Assembly: GCA_014192545.1 (NCBI GenBank)
Contig: BJHL01000005.1
Location: 62,001-126,000 of the forward strand
Source: Phycisphaerae bacterium
Lineage (GTDB): Bacteria > Planctomycetota > Phycisphaerae > Phycisphaerales > UBA1924
Direction: 5' to 3'
DNA: 64,000 nt
Below the pieces are notes generated by a model. The model was not told the DNA's origin and searched no databases. It saw only the letters and a program-made list of their open reading frames with translations. Below, one piece after another: positions 1 to 9,400 of this stretch (position 1 is the first letter of the stretch; every line of letters starts with the position of its first letter). The translations under genes and the position numbers were made by a program.

Positions 1-63
1 CGCCGCTCACCGGTTGCCTCAACTTGTGACTCGCTGCGCATCAGCTGCGACTGTAGCAATCAC

Positions 64-1329
64 TCACTCATCATCCGCCGTCGCAAGCGGCATCCGCTCG
101 GCATCGTTATCCCATAAATCGCGATCCAAACTCCACCGATCCGCCGCGTATCGCCGACGCGCAAACAGCCGCTCGATATCGGCGGGCTCTTCGATTCCCG
201 TCTCATACGCCCGCTTCTGATCCGCATTCAAACTCGCGACAACATCCGTCATAAGCGACTGATACGCCTCGTATTTGAGTTTGCGCATCCGCTTGGCACG
301 CTCTTCGTCGTTGCTTCCTTCGTCAGGGTCGCCGCCCGCAAGAATCTTCAAATCCAGTTCGTTCTTCTCGCTGATCATTTCTCGCAGCATCCGCTCGTCG
401 GCGTCCTTGGTCAGTTGCTTGATCTTGCTCTTCTGCTCAGCCGAAAGCGATCGAATCGCCAGCGCACTGCGAATATGCGGCAGCCCCCGAAAGCTCTCGT
501 ACTTGTCGCTGTTGTGCTCTTCCGCAAACAGCCGCTGCTTCTGCAATGCAAGTTTCTTGTCCGCTGGCAACGCATCGGCAATCTGCCGGGCGTATCGCAC
601 GTGCAACTGACTGATCCGCTGCAGCAAGTCGACATACTGCTTCTGCTGTTCAGGCGTCGACACCTGCTGCTCGCCATACCACCGGCTGGGCGTGTCGCCT
701 TGAAGCCTCAGCACCGGCCGGAATTCCTGCACCATGCTGTCGAGCGAGCGTTCGTAGCTATCGAGCATCGGCGCAATCGCCGCCATGTCCGCCTCGCTGA
801 GTTTGATTGCCCGCACCATGCCAAACACATCGATATCAGCCCGCCCACCCTCTGACCGCAGCACCAACCGCCGGCGATGCCGCTCAAACCCGGCCCACCC
901 TTCAAGCTGATCTTCCGTCAGCAAGCTCTTGAGGTTGGTCATCACATCTGTCTCGAGCTTGACCGCTTCCTCCAGCGTGCGCTTCGACAAATCCGCGTAC
1001 TTGGGCTGAATCGACTCCCAATCGTCGTTGTATGTCGGGTCCATCGTCAGTTCGCTATAGCCGCGCGACCACTGCACGACGAGTGCCCGCGCCTGCGGCA
1101 GCGCACTGCGCATCAATTCCTGTGCCGCCTCGCGCTGCTCGCTGGTCAGCTTCGCCGTTCGATCCAGCGCTTCTAAATCTTCCACGCCGAATATCTGGCT
1201 GCCGAGCCATACATCGCGCGACACCGTTTCTTGTGCTCGCGCAACGCACGGACAAAAGAAAAGCGCGGCTATCACAGCCGCGCTTGCTACAACCTGTTTC
1301 AAACTCGCAATTTGTTTGACGCCCATCAT
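64..1329 (-). CDS. Secreted protein of unknown function
   Basis: A 421-residue protein I cannot assign to a family. It begins with a clear Sec signal peptide: a short basic start, a hydrophobic stretch (VVASAAVIAALFF) and a likely cleavage after ARA before QE. The mature part is helical and charged, with repeated phrases such as LTSEQREAA, LTEDQ, LSAEQKSK and LNADQKRA, which resemble the short Spy/CpxP-like helical repeats of periplasmic proteins; that resemblance is only suggestive. The start at 1329 is chosen because an AAGGGGC ribosome site lies 5 bases upstream; the longer open frame would run into the neighbouring gene. It lies 88 bases downstream of the Bax-inhibitor-like gene on the same strand and may be cotranscribed. 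Confidence 0.75.
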   Translation of the reverse strand: MMGVKQIASLKQVVASAAVIAALFFCPCVARAQETVSRDVWLGSQIFGVEDLEALDRTAKLTSEQREAAQELMRSALPQARALVVQWSRGYSELTMDPTYNDDWESIQPKYADLSKRTLEEAVKLETDVMTNLKSLLTEDQLEGWAGFERHRRRLVLRSEGGRADIDVFGMVRAIKLSEADMAAIAPMLDSYERSLDSMVQEFRPVLRLQGDTPSRWYGEQQVSTPEQQKQYVDLLQRISQLHVRYARQIADALPADKKLALQKQRLFAEEHNSDKYESFRGLPHIRSALAIRSLSAEQKSKIKQLTKDADERMLREMISEKNELDLKILAGGDPDEGSNDEERAKRMRKLKYEAYQSLMTDVVASLNADQKRAYETGIEEPADIERLFARRRYAADRWSLDRDLWDNDAERMPLATADDE

Positions 1330-1417
1330 GCAAAGCCCCTTCGCTTGCTTTACCGCGTACGAGGGTACACCTGTATCAGCAAAGCAGTGGGGGGCTTTCA
1401 TCGCGAAACTCGACGGC

Positions 1418-2260
1418 TTAGTCACGCCGCAGTTTGGCCAGCAGCCGCAGAATTTCGATATACAGCCATGCGAGTTCGACGAGAATGGCGAAGCCCATGT
1501 ACCACTCCATGTACTTGGGTGCCCCGCTCTTGACGCCGTCTTCCGCAAACTGGAAGGTCATGACAAGGTTGAACGATGCGAGAGCGATAACGAACAAACT
1601 GAACACGATGCCGATTGTGCCGCCTTGGTGAATCTGCATCAGGAAAGGCACACCCATCATGCTCATCACGAACTGAGCCAGGTACAACAGGCCCACGCCA
1701 ACGGTTGCAACCGTCACCACCTTCATCATCGTGCTGCCGATGCGAATCAGCCCGAACGCGTACGCGCCCGCGAGTGCGATGGCGATGCCGAAGGTCAGTC
1801 CCACGGCGTTGAAGATCATCGCCGTGTTCTTTGCAGCAAAGGCCGCTGCCTCGTTTGCTCCAAGCCCCTTGGGCACCGGAATCTGATCGGCGATCATCAG
1901 CGTGAGCACGCCAAGAAACACACCCTTCACCACCGCATACACCGGCGCGAGGAACGGAGCCCCCTGCTTCCAAAACGCAATCACAAACCCCAGTCCAATC
2001 GATCCGATCATCCCGCCCCAGAAAGGCAGTGTCCTGCCGATCGTGCCATTGCGGATTAGCGTGTACATGACCACCGCACAAGCCGCACACAGCAGCACCA
2101 AGAACCCGGTCTTGATCGCTGTGCCGCGAATGCTCATGACGCCTGGCATCGCCGGCGACGAAGAGCCACTCTCGTGCTTATCCAAATCATTCATGATGCC
2201 GCCCCATCGCTGGCCGGCAAACGTGTCATCTCGAAGAACAGGATTCGAAGTCCGAAGCAT
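1418..2260 (-). CDS. Bax inhibitor-1/YccA family membrane protein
   Basis: A 280-residue integral membrane protein with about seven hydrophobic segments. Its N-terminal MLRTSNPVL phrase, the glycine-rich helices and the charged C-terminal tail (LLAKLRRD) match the bacterial YccA-like branch of the Bax-inhibitor-1 superfamily, whose characterised members are pH-sensitive cation-leak proteins or FtsH modulators. The start is supported by a GGGAG site 5 bases upstream. The gene is divergent from the lipoprotein at 2473, and the shared promoter region holds a perfect 22-bp tandem repeat. The family call is from sequence character; the physiological role here is unknown. Confidence 0.85.
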   Translation of the reverse strand: MLRTSNPVLRDDTFAGQRWGGIMNDLDKHESGSSSPAMPGVMSIRGTAIKTGFLVLLCAACAVVMYTLIRNGTIGRTLPFWGGMIGSIGLGFVIAFWKQGAPFLAPVYAVVKGVFLGVLTLMIADQIPVPKGLGANEAAAFAAKNTAMIFNAVGLTFGIAIALAGAYAFGLIRIGSTMMKVVTVATVGVGLLYLAQFVMSMMGVPFLMQIHQGGTIGIVFSLFVIALASFNLVMTFQFAEDGVKSGAPKYMEWYMGFAILVELAWLYIEILRLLAKLRRD

Positions 2261-2337
2261 AAAAACTCCCTCGATAAAAATGGGCCGCGAGCACCCGTGA
2301 AAGACCTTGAAAAACCGTTACGCAAAAACCCGGCCAA

Positions 2338-2381
2338 TGTTCATTTTGGGGTTCACCCCTGTTCATTTTGGGGTTCACCCC
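2338..2381. repeat. Perfect 2 x 22-bp tandem repeat in a divergent promoter region
   Basis: Two identical 22-base units (2338-2359 and 2360-2381) abut exactly. Each unit contains the inverted repeat GGGGT-TC-ACCCC. The pair sits between the Bax-inhibitor-like gene (start 2260, minus) and the lipoprotein gene (start 2473, plus), so it could be a double operator. No regulator is adjacent to support this. Confidence 0.85.
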
Positions 2382-2472
2382 GCGCGTTGTCACGAAGTAT
2401 CACCTTCTTCGTACAACACTACGCCGACTATTCAAAACCCGGCTCGCGGCATTGCGGATACAGGAGTTTGAT

Positions 2473-2997
2473 ATGCAGGTTTCACGTCTTTGGTCCTTCC
2501 CACGCTTCACTCGTCTCACTCATTTGACTCGTTTTTCATGCCTCACCCTCGCGGCATCTGCTTGCGTCACGCTCCCGGGCTGCATCATTGTCGCTGACGT
2601 GCGCGAATCTGACTACATGTCCGCGCCAGTTGGCTCAACGCAAACCGCCAACTGGGCCAGCATCCGCGCCGCCCGCAGCATCACGCATTCCAGCGATCGC
2701 CGCGAAGCTCTGCTGACAATCGCGCAGCGCAGCGACCTCACGCAATCTGAGCAACTGGCCCTTGTCGATGTTGCAACCAATGGCCGCCTCTACAGCAGCG
2801 ACGCCACGCAGGTGCTCAAGGCCATCGTTAACAACTCGACAACCACGATCGATACCCGCAACGCCATCGCGAGCAACCTGCGCCGGGCCGATTTGCACAG
2901 CAGCGACCGTAAAGCCGTCACCGACGTCCTGATCGCAACCACGCCCGCCACGCCACCCGCCGCTCCCACACCCGCGCCAGCCCCAGAAAGCAAGTAA
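2473..2997 (+). CDS. Small putative lipoprotein, unknown function
   Basis: A 174-residue protein with a lipoprotein-type N terminus: a basic start, a hydrophobic core (LTLAASACVTL) and a lipobox ending LPGC, so the mature protein would be lipidated at that cysteine. The body is polar with two or three helical segments, and the C terminus is Pro/Ala-rich. The start at 2473 follows CAGGAG by 6 bases; an upstream in-frame extension has no comparable signal and would remove the signal peptide from the N terminus. I recognise no domain. It is followed by 217 bases containing a terminator-like hairpin. Confidence 0.75.
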   Translation: MQVSRLWSFPRFTRLTHLTRFSCLTLAASACVTLPGCIIVADVRESDYMSAPVGSTQTANWASIRAARSITHSSDRREALLTIAQRSDLTQSEQLALVDVATNGRLYSSDATQVLKAIVNNSTTTIDTRNAIASNLRRADLHSSDRKAVTDVLIATTPATPPAAPTPAPAPESK

Positions 2998-3155
2998 TTC
3001 CACCTGTTTGTGTCCCCTTGTCGTGTGCATCGCGAGTCACCTGCTCGTAGCACGCAAATTTCTCTTGCATTCCCGAGTAACTTGCTGTAACTTATCGCGC
3101 TTCCGCCCGTGGCAAGACACGGTCCCTGCCCCCTCACCGGTGCGCAGCCAAACCA

Positions 3156-3196
3156 GACAGCAGCCTTTGGAGAGAGAGGCTGCTGTCGCCATTTTT
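3156..3196 (+). terminator. Rho-independent terminator or attenuator-type hairpin
   Basis: A perfect 11-bp stem (GACAGCAGCCT at 3156-3166, AGGCTGCTGTC at 3177-3187) with a 10-base loop is followed by GCC and five T residues. It can end the lipoprotein transcript, but it lies only 19 bases before the acetyltransferase start codon, so it could also attenuate that gene. Confidence 0.65.
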
Positions 3197-3214
3197 GCAC
3201 TACAACACTTCTTC

Positions 3215-3652
3215 ATGCCCATCCACATCTCCGTCGATCACGCGCTCCTCGACCTCGACGTCATCCACAACTTTCTCAGCACCTGCTACTGGTCGCCCGG
3301 CATCGCTCGCCCCCGCCTCGAACGCGCCATCGCACACTCGCTCTGCTGGGGCGCGTACGACCAGCACGCCGACAACACAACCCAACAAGTCGGCTTCGCT
3401 CGCGTCATCTCCGACTGCGCCACCTTCGCCTACCTCTGCGATGTCTTCGTCTTGGACTCCCACCGCGGCCAGCATGTCGCCACCAAAATGGTCAAAGCTG
3501 CCATCAACGACCCCCGCCTCACCGGCATCCGCCGCTTCTGCCTCCTGACCCGCGACGCCCACAACGTCTACGCCCCCTTGGGCTTTGGCCCCTTGACCGA
3601 CCCCCGCCGATACATGGAGCGGCTTGATCTCGAAAGCTACAAAACCCCGTAA
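3215..3652 (+). CDS. GNAT-family N-acetyltransferase
   Basis: A 145-residue single-domain protein. The central segment VFVLDSHRGQHVATKMVKAAI matches GNAT motif A, where the RGQHVA loop would bind the acetyl-CoA pyrophosphate. A following LLTRDAHNVYAPLGF segment matches the C-terminal Tyr-Xaa-Xaa-hydrophobic-Gly-Phe element. The domain fills the protein, so no separate substrate domain is present and the substrate cannot be predicted. The ATG at 3215 is the first one giving a normal GNAT N terminus and lies just after the terminator-like hairpin. It converges on tRNA-Glu. Confidence 0.85.
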   Translation: MPIHISVDHALLDLDVIHNFLSTCYWSPGIARPRLERAIAHSLCWGAYDQHADNTTQQVGFARVISDCATFAYLCDVFVLDSHRGQHVATKMVKAAINDPRLTGIRRFCLLTRDAHNVYAPLGFGPLTDPRRYMERLDLESYKTP

Positions 3653-3660
3653 ACTTGCCC

Positions 3661-3694
3661 CAAAAAACGAAAAACGCCCGCACAACGCGAGCGT
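3661..3694 (-). terminator. Terminator downstream of tRNA-Glu
   Basis: Read on the minus strand, ACGCTCGC and GCGGGCGT form an 8-bp stem (one G-T pair) with loop GTTGT, followed by a run rich in T. It lies 9 bases beyond the 3' end of the tRNA and fits an intrinsic terminator for it. Confidence 0.8.
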
Positions 3695-3702
3695 TCTTCA
3701 AG

Positions 3703-3777
3703 TGACCCCGATGGGATTCGAACCCATGTCACATCCGTGAAAGGGATGTGTCCTGGACCAGGCTAGACGACGGGGCC
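3703..3777 (-). tRNA. tRNA-Glu (anticodon TTC)
   Basis: A complete cloverleaf can be drawn on the minus strand: acceptor stem GGCCCCG with CGGGGTC (one G-T pair), anticodon stem CATCC/GGATG with loop CTTTCAC giving anticodon TTC, and a T arm with GGTTCGAATCC. The discriminator base is A and the CCA end is not encoded. A terminator follows directly. Confidence 0.95.
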
Positions 3778-3926
3778 GCCGTGGTCGAGATGATAGGACG
3801 CCCGCCGCCCGGAGGAAAGTGCGACGGCGCGAAGGGTTTGGCCGCCTCCGCAATTCAGCCGGTCGTCACGCCGCAACTTGTTCTCCAGCCACATCTTGCG
3901 ACGCCGCTAGGACCGATCGCAGAAAC

Positions 3927-3956
3927 AAAGCCGACGAGCACCCGCTCGTCGGCTTT
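3927..3956 (-). terminator. Strong terminator hairpin after the surface-protein gene
   Basis: A perfect 13-bp stem (AAAGCCGACGAGC, 3927-3939, with its complement 3944-3956) and a 4-base loop lie 39 bases beyond the stop of the Ig-like protein. On the minus strand it is followed by a T-rich tract. Bases 3778-3926, between the tRNA and this hairpin, hold no gene I can support. Confidence 0.85.
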
Positions 3957-3995
3957 CTGCGTTGCTGAATGCACCAAGTGAACCTCTCAGAGCAC

Positions 3996-5630
3996 TTACC
4001 CGCCACACGCCCCACCCGCCAGCACGTTGAAGAAGTCAACGACATCCTGATCTTCCGGGAAGACGCCGTTGTTGTTGAAGTCGATGTCGCTGCACGAGCC
4101 AGGCCGCTTGATGCGCACGCTGATGTAGTTCTCGGATTGATTCGCGCCGCTGCCGCAATTCACGTTTGAACGATCCGTCGCCGTCAGGCGCAGCGTCGCC
4201 GCACACGCCGGCAGCGTTGAGACATTCCACACGCCCAGCACGCCGTTGCTCACGTTGGTCGTGCCGGTTGCAATCGTGGTCCAGCCCGTGCTGTTGCCCG
4301 TGGTGTACTGCAGCGCCCAGCCCGAGATATTCGCGTCATTCACCGTGCCGCGAATCACCACAGGTCCCTCGGCACCAAGCCCCTCGCACGCGACGACGTT
4401 CGTCATCACCGCCGTTGGCGCCGTGTTGTCAATGGTCACATTGCGAATCAACTGCGCCGTACTCCCAAAGCCGTCCGTCGCAGTCACGCGCACTTCGTAG
4501 TTTCCATCACTCAGCAAAGGCGACCGCGTGTTCCACGTTCCCAGCGGATCATTCGTCACCGCTGTCGGCGAGTTCACAATCGTCGTAAACGCACCACCAC
4601 CAACCGCGCGATAGGCGAGGCTGTACCCGCCAAACGTGCAACCATTATCGCTCACGCTTCCATCAAAGCACACCGTCCCGCCAACCAATTCACTCGCAAC
4701 CGGCGATCGCAGCACAACAACCGGCGGAACATTGTCAACAAACAACCTGCGATGCACCGTCGTCACCAGTTGGTCCGCATTGGTCGCCGTGCCTCGCACA
4801 AAGTACCAACCGCTCGCCAACGTGCTGGTGTTCCACGTTGTCAAGGTCCCGCCGGGTGCTCCAAATCCCGACGTAAACGTCGCGATGTTCGTCCACGGTC
4901 CATCCGCCGATGCGCTGAACTCCCACACCTCGCGCGTATACGTCCCATCCAAGTCCTGCGAGAACCCCACGATCGGCACTGACACGGGCGACACGCACGT
5001 GTCATTCGCAGGGGAATTCAACACCAACTGCGGCGGCGTCACATCCGCGAAGTATTCCAGCGAGTCAATCACTTCGCGATATTCGCCATTGACGCCCGAA
5101 CTCTGAATGAGCGATACCACATCGATGCGACGCATCCGCGAGGTACCCCCAGACAGATCAATGTCGACAAGCGTATTGCAATTGAGCGAACTCGAATTGC
5201 CCACCGGATAGTCGCGTGTAAAGACCGCTGTACCCGCGCCGTTGTAACCCGTCACGCGATACATCGCGTTCAACACGCTCACTTCGCCCACGCCCACTGT
5301 GAACTTCACTCGCGGCTGGTCGACAGCAAACAACATGCGAATACCTTCCGGCGAAAATCCTGGCCCCGCCAAGGGCGTCTGCACCGCGCGCGTTCCCGTG
5401 CTTGTTGCCGCCACCGTCACTGCACCCCCGCCCGTGTATCCACCCGCGCCCCCCACAGGCCACGCAATGCCCGATCCCGCCGGCGGCGAAAACAACTGGA
5501 ACGTCACGCCAGTACCTGCCGGCGCAGCACCAAGTGCCAAGGAATCAAACGTGACCAGCCGCTGTGCAAGCACAACCGGCGTCGAGAAACCCACACAAGC
5601 CAACACAACCAATCGAGAAGCAACACGCAT
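3996..5630 (-). CDS. Secreted Ig-like repeat protein with C-terminal DFNNNG motif
   Basis: A 544-residue exported protein. It begins with a signal peptide (MRVASRLVVLACVGF, cleavage near VLAQ), then a beta-rich N-terminal domain, then at least three Ig-like repeats of about 90-100 residues marked by WNTSTL/WNTRSPL/WNVSTL and a RGTATN/RVTATD strand. It ends with CSDIDFNNNGVFPEDQDVVD and a short FFNVLAGG tail, also found twice in the broken gene at 32661. The tail resembles a single dockerin-type calcium loop (DxNxNG then acidic residues) and is probably a lineage-specific anchoring or sorting signal; that role is inferred. The start at 5630 has AAAGGAG upstream. It diverges from the sigma factor gene. 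Confidence 0.85.
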   Translation of the reverse strand: MRVASRLVVLACVGFSTPVVLAQRLVTFDSLALGAAPAGTGVTFQLFSPPAGSGIAWPVGGAGGYTGGGAVTVAATSTGTRAVQTPLAGPGFSPEGIRMLFAVDQPRVKFTVGVGEVSVLNAMYRVTGYNGAGTAVFTRDYPVGNSSSLNCNTLVDIDLSGGTSRMRRIDVVSLIQSSGVNGEYREVIDSLEYFADVTPPQLVLNSPANDTCVSPVSVPIVGFSQDLDGTYTREVWEFSASADGPWTNIATFTSGFGAPGGTLTTWNTSTLASGWYFVRGTATNADQLVTTVHRRLFVDNVPPVVVLRSPVASELVGGTVCFDGSVSDNGCTFGGYSLAYRAVGGGAFTTIVNSPTAVTNDPLGTWNTRSPLLSDGNYEVRVTATDGFGSTAQLIRNVTIDNTAPTAVMTNVVACEGLGAEGPVVIRGTVNDANISGWALQYTTGNSTGWTTIATGTTNVSNGVLGVWNVSTLPACAATLRLTATDRSNVNCGSGANQSENYISVRIKRPGSCSDIDFNNNGVFPEDQDVVDFFNVLAGGACGG

Positions 5631-5770
5631 GACAAACTCCTTTGCAAGTTCATCAAGCAAGTCGCAATCCCAATGCTCCACTGGACACGCATCACCAAAA
5701 TTCCACGCTATCGCACAAATACCCCACTTTATTGCACCCTTGCCAACCTTGGTATCCTGTACCGACTCAG

Positions 5771-6445
5771 ATGCCAGATTCCTCCAAGCTCAACCCTCCG
5801 CCAGACCCCGCTAGCGACCTCCCCACGCCGCTCCAGCAACATGTCGCGCGCAACCTCCCAAGCAGTTCGCTGCTGCCACAGGTCTATGACCAGCTCCGCC
5901 GACTCGCCGCCCAGCGCCTTGCAACCCAGCCGCCCGGCCAAACCCTCCAACCCACCGCCCTCGTCCACGAAGCCTTCATGCGGCTGACCGCCCAAGGCGA
6001 CCCCGGCTGGGAAAGCACCGCCCACTTCTACGGTGCCGCCGCGATCGCCATGCGATATGTATTGGTAGATCACGCCCGCGCGCGCCTTGCCCAAAAACGC
6101 GGCGGCGGTCGCACACGCCTCGATCTCGAAACCGCCGACGTCTCCTTCGATTCCGCCAGCGAGGACATTATCTGTCTCGATGAACTGCTCACCCGCCTCG
6201 AGCAACACCACCCACGCCAGTCCGAACTTCTCAGCCTCAAATTCTTCGCCGGCCTCACCGACGCCCAAACCGCGCATGTCTTGGGCGTCTCCGAAAAGAC
6301 CATTCAGCGAGATTTCCGCTTCGCCCGCGCCTGGCTCCTCGCCCAATGGCAAGGCGGCGAACCAAGTGTGAATCCGAATCTCGCGCCCAATACGGCACCC
6401 AATGTCCAGTCGTCTCCGCCGAATCCGACTAGAGATTACACGTGA
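5771..6445 (+). CDS. ECF-type RNA polymerase sigma factor (planctomycete type)
   Basis: A 224-residue sigma-70 family protein of the Sigma70_ECF type common in Planctomycetes. Region 2 is seen in LVHEAFMRL, the STAHFYGAAAIAMRYVLVDH segment and the basic RARLAQKRGG stretch; region 4 in LSLKFFAGLTDAQTAHVLG with the helix-turn-helix VSEKTIQRDFRFARAWL. A Pro/Asn-rich tail follows. It lies 18 bases upstream of a membrane Ser/Thr kinase with which it is very likely cotranscribed; such pairs are frequent in this phylum, and partner kinases or cytoplasmic tails are thought to control the sigma factor. No zinc-binding anti-sigma gene is adjacent. The ATG at 5771 is the first that gives a compact N terminus. 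Confidence 0.92.
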   Translation: MPDSSKLNPPPDPASDLPTPLQQHVARNLPSSSLLPQVYDQLRRLAAQRLATQPPGQTLQPTALVHEAFMRLTAQGDPGWESTAHFYGAAAIAMRYVLVDHARARLAQKRGGGRTRLDLETADVSFDSASEDIICLDELLTRLEQHHPRQSELLSLKFFAGLTDAQTAHVLGVSEKTIQRDFRFARAWLLAQWQGGEPSVNPNLAPNTAPNVQSSPPNPTRDYT

Positions 6446-6463
6446 TGCGCGGTAGAAGACAAC

Positions 6464-9400
6464 TTGCCAAACAATTCGCCGAACAACTCGCCTCCCAACC
6501 CGCCCTCAGCGCCCCAGCAAGACTGGCCCGCCGTCGAGCAGCTTTTTCACGCCATCGCTGATCTTCCCGCAGGCGACCAAACCCGCGAAGTGACCGCCGC
6601 GACCGCGAACAACCCATGGCTTCGCGACCGTGTCCTCGAACTCGCGCGCGCCGATCGCGGCGCGACGCGCGACAGCCTCGTGCACATCGAGAACGCCACG
6701 CACGCCCTGCGCGCCGAAATCGAGTCCTCCGCCGCCGCCCCCAAAATTCCCGAACGCATCGGCCCCTACATCATCAAATCCCGCATTGCCCAAGGCGGCT
6801 TCGGCGTTGTCTACCTCGCCGAGCAAATCCACCCCATCCGCCGTGAAGTCGCCCTTAAGGTCGTCCGTCCCGGATTCGACATCGCGCTGGTCCTCTCTCG
6901 CTTCGAAGCTGAACGTCAAACCCTCGCCCGCCTCACGCACCCCAACATCGCTCGCATCTTGGATGCAGGCCAAACCGAAGACCAGCGCCCGTACTTCGCG
7001 ATGGAATATGTGCCCGGTGGCAAAATCACCACATACTGCGATGAGCACAAACTCTCGATCCCCCAGCGCCTTCGCCTCTTCGTCGCCGCTTGCCGCGCCA
7101 TTCATCACGCCCATCAAAAAGCCGTCGTCCACCGCGACATCAAGCCCAGCAACGTCCTCGTCGCCGAGTCTGACGGCCACCCAATCGTCAAAGTGATCGA
7201 CTTCGGCATCGCGAAATTGCTCGACGCTTCGCTCGAACTGGGTGCAACGCGTCAAACCATCGGCACCACCGTCGGCACGCCTGAGTACATGAGTCCCGAA
7301 CAAGCTAGCAGGGACGGCGGCGACATTGACGTCCGCAGCGACATCTACTCGCTGGGAGTCCTCGTCTACGAACTCACCACGGGCCTGCTGCCGCGCGATC
7401 CCGACACGCTCCGCGCCCTCGCCCCCGCCGAACTATTCAAATCCATCGCCTCCGCCGACACCGCCGCGCCAACGCGCCGCCTCCGCGACGCTGGCGACAA
7501 AGCCGAACCATTCGCCACCGCACGTGGACTCCCCAGCGCCCGCGCCTTGCGAGAAGTCATGCGGGGCGATCTCTCCACGATCATCCAAAAAGCCACCGCG
7601 CGCGAACAATCGCGCCGGTATCAAGACGCCCAGACCCTCGCCGATGACATCGAGCGTTACCTCGAACTGCGCCCCATCACCGCGCGCGAACCAAGCATCG
7701 CCTATCGCACCTCGTGCTTCTTGCGTCGCCACCGCACGCGCCTGCTCGTCGCCACACTCGCGAGCCTCTTCATCCTCGTCACCACCTTCTCCATTTGGAG
7801 CACCATCAACTCGCGCGAGCAAGCTGTGCAGCGTGCAACTCGCGACAAAGCCCTCGCTTACGACCTCGCAATCGACTCCATCTCCGCCGCCAGCCTTGCC
7901 CTCGAAAAAGGTGACGCCACAACCGCACGTGAACGCCTCCGCGCCGTCCCCATGCAGCACCGCCAGTGGGAATGGCGCGTCCTCTGGGGCTGGGCCACGC
8001 GCGAGTCTGACTTCGCAACCGTCCCGCACACATCTGGCCGCATGGCCATGAATCAACTCGGCTCACGACTCGCCGTCTCCGGAAACGGCGACCTCATGTC
8101 TGTCGTCAACACCGACACCGGCAAAGTCATTTTCAATCTACCCACCGGCTTCTGGACGCCCGGCATCGCCTGGCACCCAAAAACCCGCGAACTCGCCATA
8201 GGCCAACTGGGCGGCATATGGATCGGCAATCCCGATCACCCACAATCCGCCCGCACCCTTGCCTCCATCGGCATCCCCATGGGCCTCGCATACAGCCCCG
8301 ACGGCCAATACCTCGCAGGCCTTTATCACCGCAACGAAGGCGGCAAAGCCGTCCGCATCATCAACGCTCAAACCGGCGAACTCGTTGTCGGCCTCGCCGG
8401 TGCTGCTCACATGGCAATCACCGCGCTGCGCGACCGCAACATCTTCATTTGGGGCGAAGTGGGGGGCGAGCTCGTCGCGTACGACATGACCACGCGGCGC
8501 GAAATCGGCCGCGTTCGCGTTGGCGGCGATTCGATCAGTAGCATCGTCGTCGCCGACGACAACTCTTTCCTCGTCGCAGCTTCGCAGCGCGATATCGCCG
8601 TCATCGACACCGCCAACTTCACTGTGCGTACCCGCATGCTCGCAGGCCACTCTCCCTTTGATCTCGCCCTCTCCGCCGACGGCAGTGTCGTTTACTCCGT
8701 TGGTGAAGATTCCGTCCTCCGCGCCTTCAGCACCACAACCGGCACGCCCCTGCAAGCCACATCCAACACCCTCGTCCAGCCTCACGCCCTCGCCATCGAT
8801 AATCGCCACAATCGCCTCTATGTGGGCGTCCTCAGTTCCGGTCGCATCGCTTCATTCCCCACGCAGATCGACGCGGGCGAACTCCGTCCAGGTCCCAGCG
8901 GCGCAAAGCCCAACGCCTTCTTCGTCGGCAACATCTGCGCCGTTCAAAAAGCCACCCAGCGCGGCTCGCCATGGATTCGCGACACCTCCGAATACCAATT
9001 CTTGGACAACCAAACCCTTCGCACCCTCAGCGTCATCCCAAGCGAGCGAATCACCGGCTGGGGCAGTTACCTCGCGCCACACCCCACCGACCCCGACCTC
9101 TACTGGGTCCTCCAAAATCAAACTCTCGAACTTCGCCGCGTTAGCGATAGCTCGCTCGTGCGCACCGTCTCCTGCCCCAGCGCCGACCGCCTCGATTCCG
9201 GTCGCACCTCGCCGCACCTCATCGTCAAAAACATCTCAGGCGGCTGGACCCTCCGCGACCTTACCACCGGCGACATCCTCACCGATCACACTTCGCTCGA
9301 GGGCGTCCTAGTCGAAGGCACCTCACCCGACGGCACACTCGTCCAGTGCTCCGAAGTGCTCGACGACCCACAAACTCCCGACACCACCAAACGCTCCGCC

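Noticed and set aside
3810-3830. GGAGGAAAGT resembling the start of RNase P RNA
   Set aside because: Only this short piece matches; the P4 complement and the length needed for RNase P RNA are absent.
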